A stretch of 22,325 nt of DNA, taken from NCBI GenBank assembly GCA_035319305.1, contig DATHCY010000027.1, positions 1 to 22,325 on the forward strand, in the 5' to 3' direction. Every line of letters starts with the position of its first letter. Within the stretch, counting starts at the first letter, position 1. Made by a program: the position numbers and the translations under genes. The notes under the pieces were generated by a model that worked only from the letters and a program-made list of their open reading frames with translations, did no database searches and was not told the DNA's origin. Below, piece after piece: positions 6,402-12,527 of the stretch. This stretch comes from Methanocella_A sp035319305. Its GTDB lineage: Archaea > Halobacteriota > Methanocellia > Methanocellales > Methanocellaceae.

Positions 6402-7667
6402 GAATCCGCACGCCAGTTCTAGTGGGCATCCGCCTCCGCACATAGGGTATTGGATGCACTTGAGGCATTTCTCCGGAGCGAATTTGTGAGTCCGCAGGCA
6501 TTTCGCCAGATCCTTCTCCCAGATCTCTTTGAAGTCGTCCGTCATCGCGTTGCCTATCGACTTGAAATATGATTGGCATGGGATGATACTGCCGTCCGGT
6601 TCGACGGCCAAGGTGATCCTCGCCGCGCTGCACGCCTTGACGCCCAAGCCCATCTCGACCGGGTTAAGCTTATGGTATGGGGTGGGCGTGTACCATATGA
6701 ATTCCATACCTAATCGGTTCGCCTCGTCGATCACCTTCGGCAGGATCTCCTTTAGTTCCTCATAGGTGACGCCGTCGGCGTCCTTGCCCCGTCCGGCACG
6801 AATGATGGCGTTCATCCCGAACCTCCTGACTCCGAGGCCGTGGAGGAATTCTGCGAGGCTTGGGATGGTCGCTTTGTTCGCCTGTGTAATCGTGGTATTC
6901 GTGGTGGTGAAGATTTCGCCAATGGAATTCTTGACCCCGGTCACGGTCTCGTCGAAGGAGTCCGCTTTGCACATGGCGTTATGGATCGCTTTGTCGGGCG
7001 ACTCGACGGTGATCTGGACGTAGTCCAAGCCGGCCTGCTTCAGGGAGGCCACCCGTTCTCTGGTGAGCAGCCGTCCATTAGTGATTAGTCCGGTGACGAT
7101 TCCCAGCTTTTCCGCCTCGGCGATCAGTTCTTCCAGATCGTCCCTCATTAGCGACTCGCCGCCGGTGAAGACGATGTTGGGCACCTCGAACTTGTGGACC
7201 TTGGTGATGATCTGCTTCCACTCCGCGGCGGTCAGCTCCTTGGTCTGCCTGGGGCCTCCGGCATAGCAATGTCCGCAGTTATTGTTGCACCGGTAAGTCA
7301 GAGCCAGGTCGATTCGGAGCGGAGCCTTCAAGTCGCCGTACTGCGGCTCTTTTACCTTGACGTCAAAGCTGGTGAAGGGGCAGGTACTGCCTGAGGCGAC
7401 GCCCCAGATCGTGTTCATTATCCGATCGTAGTCTGCCGCGGCGGTTTTGCGGCTGACCTTGTACTTCATCATCATACGTAGCACCACGTTATCCAGGACG
7501 CTGCCGATCACCGGCTTGCGCCGGCTGTAATGCATGTAGTGCCTAACGTAGTCTGCACCGATCCGGTCCAGATAGAGTATACGGGACGCGTTGACGACCA
7601 GCAGCCCGGACCCATCCTTCTCCTCCCTAAGGTGGAGCTTGATATTATCGATCTTCAGGTTCTTCAT
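6399..7667 (-). CDS. Radical SAM/SPASM peptide maturase with N-terminal RRE-like domain
   Basis: The 422-residue protein has the radical SAM triad C127, C131, C134 in CNNNCGHC, which holds the 4Fe-4S cluster that cleaves S-adenosylmethionine, and TGGE (168-171). Its C-terminus is a SPASM-type cysteine set (C346, C364, C390, C401, C404, C410, C414, C420) for auxiliary clusters. Residues 1-90 (NASRILYLDRIGADYVRHYM, then VSRKTAAADYDRI) look like the PqqD fold, a RiPP recognition element that binds peptide substrates. Sactipeptide and PqqE-type maturases share this build. ATG 7667 is chosen because GGAGGTGG lies 8 bases upstream and the ATG overlaps the stop of the preceding gene as ATGA; ATG 7673 is too close to the site. 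The preceding gene ends in a Cys-rich tail, the likely substrate. The product chemistry is not proven. Confidence 0.88.
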   Translation of the reverse strand: MKNLKIDNIKLHLREEKDGSGLLVVNASRILYLDRIGADYVRHYMHYSRRKPVIGSVLDNVVLRMMMKYKVSRKTAAADYDRIMNTIWGVASGSTCPFTSFDVKVKEPQYGDLKAPLRIDLALTYRCNNNCGHCYAGGPRQTKELTAAEWKQIITKVHKFEVPNIVFTGGESLMRDDLEELIAEAEKLGIVTGLITNGRLLTRERVASLKQAGLDYVQITVESPDKAIHNAMCKADSFDETVTGVKNSIGEIFTTTNTTITQANKATIPSLAEFLHGLGVRRFGMNAIIRAGRGKDADGVTYEELKEILPKVIDEANRLGMEFIWYTPTPYHKLNPVEMGLGVKACSAARITLAVEPDGSIIPCQSYFKSIGNAMTDDFKEIWEKDLAKCLRTHKFAPEKCLKCIQYPMCGGGCPLELACGF

Positions 7668-9313
7668 GTGCATCCACCTCCCCCGCCTGCACAGGCGCAT
7701 GCACAGGCACAGGAAGCGCAAGCGCAGGCACAGTGGGCGCAGGACGAGCCGCCGGACGACCCGGCCGACGCTGCCGGCGGCGCGTTGGCCGCGTTTCGGA
7801 CGCCTAGGAACGAGTCGACTTTGCCGACGATGCCGCCCGCGAACGCTTCGACTCCGTTGCTGACGTTGTTGGCGAGCGTCTCCACGCTCGATGTGGTCTG
7901 GTTGGTGGGAGCGGGCCCCGCTGCAGACGGTTGGGCCGTCCCGGCGGTTGTCGGCTGATGCGACGGGATTCCCATATAATACGGGTACCACCAGTATATC
8001 GGCGGCACGGTGTACGTGTTCCAGCCCGGCGACTGCAGGTAGTCCTTCGTCTTGGTCGCGAAGTTTTCGTCGGCCAGCAGCCAGAACATCTTCGCGTCGT
8101 ACTTCTCGAGCTTCAGCTCGGGTGTATCGACTGCTTTGACGTCCTCCCACGCCTCATCAATCTTCTGCTTATAATATGCTTCGGTGTCCTTGCGGCAGAA
8201 TGGCCTGGTCTTGTCGACTACTCGCTGAGCGAGCACCTTGAAGCATGTGAGCAGCCCGTTCTCGTTCAGCTTGTCGTCCTTGATGGCGTCCATGAACAGC
8301 TTCTCGTAGTAGTTGACACCCTGCCTGCTGACAGGCTCCAGCCGCAGCGGCTCTGTGGAGATAAGCTTGACGTTCCCTTTTTTCAACAGGCCGAACATGA
8401 TCTGGGTCAATACTCGCCGGGGGTCGGCCCGCAGCAACATGGCCGCCTCGACCGGGTCCAGGTCCTTATTGACGCCCACGCCGTCCATTTTGACGGTCGG
8501 GGACGAGTACTGACGGCGGTTGACTCCTGCGATCAGAACGAATACCCAGAAGATGAAGCCCAAGATGAATAGGGGGAAGAAGCAGCTGGTTAGCCCGCAG
8601 AAGCCTAAGATCCCATCGGAATTATTGTCTCCAGTCGTGTAGTCCCCCGTAGTATCGCTCGTCGCCGTCACCGCCCCCGGGGCCATATAGCTGTCGGGGA
8701 AGCTCACTGCCGTGTCGAAACGTTGGTTATTCGACAGGTACGTGTTGTTGAAGTAGACGATTGTGCGGCCATTTTCGGTGCCGATGCCCGAGTACTCCCG
8801 GGTTCCTGTGAAGACTTGGCTGACGTTCACCTCGGCGGGTAGTATGTACTTCACGCTGGTGTCTTGGATGGCCATATCCCACCAGGGCGGGATGAATGAG
8901 ACGATGTCATATCCTGTCTTGTTCGACTTGTATACGAAGCCGGGGAGCGTCGAAGTGATGATTAGATTGACGTGGTCGCCGGGCTGCAGGTTGTAGTCCT
9001 GTGTCTTGATCTGGTCGCCGTCGATGTAAAAACTATGGCTTTTACCAGTATCGTCCACGACACTGGTGATCTGCATGTCGCCTCTGGTCGCCGGTATCCA
9101 CACCTCGGTCCAGGTTCCTTCGACGATGTTCGCGTCTACTCGGTATGTCATCACCACGTTACCGGTCTGGTTGATGTCCAGCGTGACGTGCTGGTAGTTC
9201 ACCTGCCAACTGTAGCTCTGGGCGCTGGAGATAGAGGTCGACGACAGCAGTAATAGTAACAGCAGCGACAGCAGCCACGCCACCATCGATGCCCGCAATG
9301 TCCGTTCACTCAC
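7664..9313 (-). CDS. DUF2207-type membrane protein with Cys-Ala-rich C-terminal tail
   Basis: The protein has 549 residues. Residues 1-31 form a signal peptide with a long leucine run. Residues 32-235 are a beta-rich extracellular domain (starting YSWQVNYQHVTLDINQTG). One membrane segment spans about 244-264, placing residues 265-549 in the cytoplasm. This is the layout of DUF2207 proteins. After a helical domain comes a low-complexity linker rich in Pro, Ala, Ser and Thr (about 450-520). The last 25 residues hold nine cysteines (525, 528, 530, 532, 535, 537, 539, 541, 548), largely as Cys-Ala repeats, then five glycines and CT. Cysteine and alanine codons vary, so the repeat is not simple DNA slippage. 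The GTG start 9313 overlaps the upstream stop as GTGA, and the TGA overlaps the radical SAM start. The tail is probably the enzyme's substrate; other roles are metal binding or redox. Confidence 0.85.
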   Translation of the reverse strand: MSERTLRASMVAWLLSLLLLLLLSSTSISSAQSYSWQVNYQHVTLDINQTGNVVMTYRVDANIVEGTWTEVWIPATRGDMQITSVVDDTGKSHSFYIDGDQIKTQDYNLQPGDHVNLIITSTLPGFVYKSNKTGYDIVSFIPPWWDMAIQDTSVKYILPAEVNVSQVFTGTREYSGIGTENGRTIVYFNNTYLSNNQRFDTAVSFPDSYMAPGAVTATSDTTGDYTTGDNNSDGILGFCGLTSCFFPLFILGFIFWVFVLIAGVNRRQYSSPTVKMDGVGVNKDLDPVEAAMLLRADPRRVLTQIMFGLLKKGNVKLISTEPLRLEPVSRQGVNYYEKLFMDAIKDDKLNENGLLTCFKVLAQRVVDKTRPFCRKDTEAYYKQKIDEAWEDVKAVDTPELKLEKYDAKMFWLLADENFATKTKDYLQSPGWNTYTVPPIYWWYPYYMGIPSHQPTTAGTAQPSAAGPAPTNQTTSSVETLANNVSNGVEAFAGGIVGKVDSFLGVRNAANAPPAASAGSSGGSSCAHCACACASCACACACAGGGGGCT

Positions 9314-9882
9314 CGGGTATTCGCTCCCGGAAGGTCCTGGGGACGGACGTTCGTCATCTCTACCGGGGCGCCACAGCTCGGGCAGTGGGTCCAGCTGATA
9401 TCCAGGGGTGTGCTGCAGTACTTGCAGCGGATCCTAACTTCCTGAGGAAATACGTAGGTTTTCACGCCGGAGTACTTGGTAGCATCCAGGTTGATGCTGC
9501 ACAGGCCTTTGTTGCCCATGGCGTCGAGCATCGCCTCGGCCTCGGCGGCGCCGAAGCCCACGCCTACCAGGTCCGCGGCCGTGATCATGCCATTCTTCTT
9601 CTTTGCCACCGCAACCACCTCCCTCTCCATATTATGATCTCGAGCATCCTTCATCTTGCCCTCCTGAACGATCGAGTAAGCCCAGTACCCTGATACTGCG
9701 GCTCCCGCAATCAGGGCGAGGCCCGCCAGCCCTGTGGCCAGCGACCAAGCGCGGCCGGCGATGAGCGCCATAAGAGTGATAAACCAGAGCGGCAGGCTGA
9801 CGAGGATGAGTATAATGCTCGCGATTACTAACAGTGTAGTACGAGAGTTCACGCCTTTATTGTAAGGGCCCGAAATATACAT
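9310..9882 (-). CDS. Two-TM protein with winged-helix-like region and zinc ribbon
   Basis: The 190-residue protein has two membrane segments (about 17-43 and 47-70). A helical region follows (REVVAVAKKKNGMITAADLV, then FGAAEAEAMLDAMGNKG, about 86-128) that resembles a small winged helix. The C-terminus is a zinc ribbon with CKYC and CPSC (Cys 153, 156, 167, 170). The family is not recognised beyond this. It begins 9 bases after the polyprenol-kinase-like gene stop, and its own TGA overlaps the GTG start of the DUF2207 gene, so the two are translationally coupled. No clear ribosome binding site precedes ATG 9882. The soluble part would face the cytoplasm if both ends are inside. It may assemble with the DUF2207 protein; that is inferred from position. 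Confidence 0.75.
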   Translation of the reverse strand: MYISGPYNKGVNSRTTLLVIASIILILVSLPLWFITLMALIAGRAWSLATGLAGLALIAGAAVSGYWAYSIVQEGKMKDARDHNMEREVVAVAKKKNGMITAADLVGVGFGAAEAEAMLDAMGNKGLCSINLDATKYSGVKTYVFPQEVRIRCKYCSTPLDISWTHCPSCGAPVEMTNVRPQDLPGANTR

Positions 9883-9891
9883 ATTTTGCTA

Positions 9892-10437
9892 CTATACCAG
9901 GCTTATCAGCACCATGCATAGAAAAGCGGCGGCCGCGGTGAGCAGGTTATCAGCCCTACCAGAGTAGGCTTCAGCGATCATTCCACCTGCAGCACCGACG
10001 ATCGCCCAGGGGCCCGCCACTAGGAACCCAGCGATCGCGCAGACCAAGAATCCGCCCAGCATGCCGGACCAAGTCTTTTCCGAGAACGGTAAGTGGGGCC
10101 CGCCGATCGTCTTTCCTGCGAATGAGGATATGCCATCTCCCAGGGTGAGAACGATGATCGCCACATAACAAGCCATGGGCATGTAGATGAGCGATAGCGT
10201 CAGTAAAATCGCTATTGACGTAAGGTATGCTAGCGGCTCCAGCGCGGTGCCTGACATTTCACCCTCGCGGTAAAACAGCCTGATCATCCTGGCGTCCAGC
10301 CTAGATTTTACTGCGTCCGCCAGAAAGAAGACGACGATCCCCAGCAGTGAAAGGCCTACGGCCAGAAACGGGTGGTACAGGGCGATCGGCACGAACAGCG
10401 CGCCAGCGATATGCACGACCTTACGGAGCGAAGCCAT
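9892..10437 (-). CDS. Dolichol kinase/phosphatidate cytidylyltransferase-like membrane protein
   Basis: The 181-residue protein is made almost wholly of membrane helices and has the motif LGDGISSFAGKTIGG (about residues 112-126). This resembles the CTP-binding signature of SEC59-type dolichol kinases, phytol kinases and CDP-diglyceride synthase relatives. It would phosphorylate a polyprenol or similar lipid alcohol in the membrane. Archaeal members of this size are common and mostly uncharacterised. The longest frame opens at TTG 10440, immediately followed by ATG 10437. A TATA-like box lies about 30 bases upstream and there is no Shine-Dalgarno motif, which fits a leaderless message starting at 10437. 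It is the first gene of the four-gene operon. Its link to the rest may be functional or only positional. Confidence 0.72.
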   Translation of the reverse strand: MASLRKVVHIAGALFVPIALYHPFLAVGLSLLGIVVFFLADAVKSRLDARMIRLFYREGEMSGTALEPLAYLTSIAILLTLSLIYMPMACYVAIIVLTLGDGISSFAGKTIGGPHLPFSEKTWSGMLGGFLVCAIAGFLVAGPWAIVGAAGGMIAEAYSGRADNLLTAAAAFLCMVLISLV

Positions 10438-10463
10438 CAATTATAGTGAATTGACTTTGATAA

Positions 10464-10473
10464 TAAAATATTT
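10464..10473 (-). promoter_or_regulatory. TATA-like box of the four-gene operon
   Basis: The minus strand reads AAATATTTTA about 30 bases upstream of ATG 10437, with no ribosome binding site in between. Confidence 0.5.
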
Positions 10474-10491
10474 GTAGATCGGGGAGCGAGC

Positions 10492-10512
10492 GCTCTGGAG
10501 AATCACCAGAGC
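10492..10512 (-). terminator. Hairpin overlapping the purM stop codon
   Basis: GCTCTGG (10492-10498) pairs with CCAGAGC (10506-10512). The TGA stop of purM (10505-10503) lies in the loop. It probably ends purM transcription before the next operon promoter. Confidence 0.45.
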
Positions 10513-11612
10513 CTGAGCCCACGGATGGTGCACCCCTTCTCAACGATCCCGCCCACGATCTTGCCATCGGTCATCTTAACGATCGGCCCAGCCTCTTTCC
10601 TGGGGCAGATGATCAGGTAGCCCATGCCCATGTTGAACGTGCGGTACATTTCCAGGTCCTCTACGTTACCCTTTTGCTGTATGAACCGGAAGATCTCCGG
10701 CACCGGGAGCGGGTCGTGGAAGTCGAAGCCGTAGCTGGTGATGCGGCGCAGGTTCATCAGCCCGCCGCCGGTGATATGGGCCATGCCATGGATGTCGAAC
10801 CGCCGGGAAAGGCCGACGATCTCGGAGTAGATCCGGGTCGGGGTGAGCAGCTCTTCGCCGAGGGTGACTTTTTTGTTATACGGACAGGGGTCGGTGTACT
10901 TCAGGCCGGCGCCCTTTATGATCCTGCGCACTAGGCTGTAGCCGTTTGAGTGGACGCCGCTGGAGGGGAGGCCTACGATCACATCGCCCGGCATCACGCT
11001 CTCGCCGGTAATAATCCGGTCCTTCGGAACCACGCCCACGGCGGTGCCGGCGAGGTCGAAACCCCGGATAATGTCAGGCAGGGCCGCGGTCTCGCCGCCC
11101 ACGATCGAAATGTTCGCCCGGCGGGCACCCTCATTCAAACCGATCATGACCTGCCTGATCTGTTCCTCGTTAGGCTTTTCTATGGATATGTAGTCCACGA
11201 AGGCGAGGGGCTCGACGCCCATCACGTACAGGTCGTTAACGTTCATAGCGATACAGTCAATACCAACCGTATCCCACCTCTTCATGGCGTCGGCGATAAT
11301 GAGCTTGGTGCCCACGCCATCGGTAGTAATAGCTAGAGCCAGGCAGCCCATATCGATCAGGCCAGCGTAATGGCCTTCGTTGCCCATGGGGGCGCCGAAG
11401 CCGGTTCGCTTGAAGCTCAGACCCCTGATGATATCAGACTTGATACCCTCCAGCTTCCCTACATCCACGCCGGAGCCGGCATAGGTCATATGCTGCTGAT
11501 CACGGACCCTGCCAGCCGTAGCATTCCTAGCCGTAGCCTTTCTGGCCGAGGTTCTAACGACACCTTTCCTCACAACGGCTGGTGCCTTTTTCCCCGCCTT
11601 CTTCTTCTGCAT
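10503..11612 (-). CDS. purM: Phosphoribosylformylglycinamidine cyclo-ligase with basic N-terminal extension
   Basis: This is AIR synthetase, which closes the imidazole ring in purine synthesis using ATP. The core starts MTYAGSGVDVGKLEG and includes ITTDGVGTKLIIAD, NVNDLYVMGVEPLAFVDYIS, GGETAALPD, GLPSSGVHSNGYSLVR and HITGGGLMNLRRI, all typical of PurM. Canonical PurM starts near Met 42 (ATG 11489). Here an in-frame extension of 41 residues precedes it from ATG 11612 and is very rich in Lys, Arg and Ala (MQKKKAGKKAPAVVRKG and on). A TATA-like box about 30 bases before 11612 and the lack of any ribosome site at 11489 favour the longer, leaderless form. The frame also opens further upstream at 11690, but the TATA box would then be internal. 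The role of the tail is unknown. Confidence 0.9.
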   Translation of the reverse strand: MQKKKAGKKAPAVVRKGVVRTSARKATARNATAGRVRDQQHMTYAGSGVDVGKLEGIKSDIIRGLSFKRTGFGAPMGNEGHYAGLIDMGCLALAITTDGVGTKLIIADAMKRWDTVGIDCIAMNVNDLYVMGVEPLAFVDYISIEKPNEEQIRQVMIGLNEGARRANISIVGGETAALPDIIRGFDLAGTAVGVVPKDRIITGESVMPGDVIVGLPSSGVHSNGYSLVRRIIKGAGLKYTDPCPYNKKVTLGEELLTPTRIYSEIVGLSRRFDIHGMAHITGGGLMNLRRITSYGFDFHDPLPVPEIFRFIQQKGNVEDLEMYRTFNMGMGYLIICPRKEAGPIVKMTDGKIVGGIVEKGCTIRGLRLW

Positions 11613-11637
11613 GTGGATAAAATAGCCCTGAAGCATA

Positions 11638-11650
11638 GATATAACTTTTG
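11638..11650 (-). promoter_or_regulatory. TATA-like box of purM
   Basis: The minus strand contains AAGTTATATC, centred about 30 bases upstream of ATG 11612. This position supports 11612 as the translation start of a leaderless message. Confidence 0.45.
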
Positions 11651-11837
11651 AACATGCGACAAATACAAGGAGCGCATGCCGATATGACACCCCGGTCTCC
11701 GCTCGCGCAAGATAAGCTCATCTCTCAAGCTATCCATAGAGGCTCGGCCATATTAACTCGATAAAACCAGTATAACAACCACCAATGTTAGAGTTATCGT
11801 ACCAACGTCTATAGCAGCTATACGAAACCGGATGCAA

Positions 11838-12240
11838 AAAGAATCAAAGGACAAACCGACCTCATATGACCGACCTCATCTATGAAGGGTGAACTGTACC
11901 TCTGCATAGTGGTGGCGTGTCCTAAGAAACACCGATGATACCAGAAGGTTATCCGGGAGTTGACCTTGGCATTGTGAACATCGCCGCAACCAGTGATGGC
12001 GTTCTACCCGGCGGATAAAGGTGCGGCGAGGTCGGGGAAAGATTCTCCGGCCTTAAGGCGCGATTACAGAGCATAGGTACAAAATCAGCTAAACGACATC
12101 TCAAACAGATATTGGGTGAGGGAAGACGTTTCAAAACCAATACCAATCATATCACCTCAAAACAAATCGTTCAAGCGGAAAAGATACGAAGAGAGCGATA
12201 GCAATGGAAGAACTCATTTGCTCGTTTATGGGTGTCGTTG
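11838..12240 (+). pseudogene. tnpB: Decayed TnpB (IS605/IS1341-type RNA-guided nuclease)
   Basis: Fragments of one TnpB protein appear in order in three frames: KRIKGQTDLI (from about 11837), KGELYLCIVVACPKKHR (from 11882), PEGYPGVDLGIVNIAATSDG (from 11941, the first RuvC aspartate motif), ERFSGLKARLQSIGTKSAKR, RRFKTNTNHITSKQIVQ and IAMEEL (from 12198, the RuvC-II glutamate region). Stops at 11867, 11933, 12016 and about 12196 and at least two frame changes break it. A near-tandem duplication, CCGACCTCATATGA then CCGACCTCATCTATGA (11856-11885), accounts for part of the damage. The C-terminal zinc finger and RuvC-III are not found. It is an old, dead copy with no recognisable element ends nearby. 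Confidence 0.82.
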
Positions 12241-12342
12241 GTCTGTAGCGATAGTCGGATCTGAGGCAGTGATGATGGCAAGGATCTATATCGGGTGGGA
12301 CCATAAACTGGAAGAACTCAGTAAACTATAATTGTGATTAAT

Positions 12343-12386
12343 AGGAGTATAAGACACGATTAAAAGTCATAGTGCCTTATACTCCT
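12343..12386. repeat. 15-bp inverted repeat
   Basis: AGGAGTATAAGACAC (12343-12357) pairs with GTGCCTTATACTCCT (12372-12386) with one mismatch and a 14-base loop. It lies between the tnpB remnant and the PAS gene promoter. It could be a terminator or the end of the old element. Confidence 0.5.
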
Positions 12387-12445
12387 GGGGGGCATAATCT
12401 ATAACCTATTGCTCTCCAGATCACTTATACTTATCGGTCATTGTA

Positions 12446-12519
12446 TAACATATATGTACACCAATGATAGATAACAATAAGTTGGTAGCCAAATTGTATA
12501 TGGATATACGTCAGGTGGG
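12446..12519 (+). promoter_or_regulatory. Promoter region of the PAS regulator with candidate operator
   Basis: A TATA-like ACATATATGT lies near 12447-12456. Downstream is GTATATGGATATAC (12496-12509), two 6-base arms around GG, which could be the site bound by the protein's own winged helix. AGGTGGG near 12513-12519 is a ribosome binding site about 8 bases from TTG 12528 and is the main support for that start. Confidence 0.4.
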
Positions 12520-12527
12520 ATATTGAC

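Noticed and set aside
7530..8572. Long plus-strand frames and the long N-terminal extension of the radical SAM frame up to 8150
   Set aside because: They are shadows of the high-GC DUF2207 gene. The radical SAM start is fixed at 7667 by the ATGA overlap and GGAGG site.
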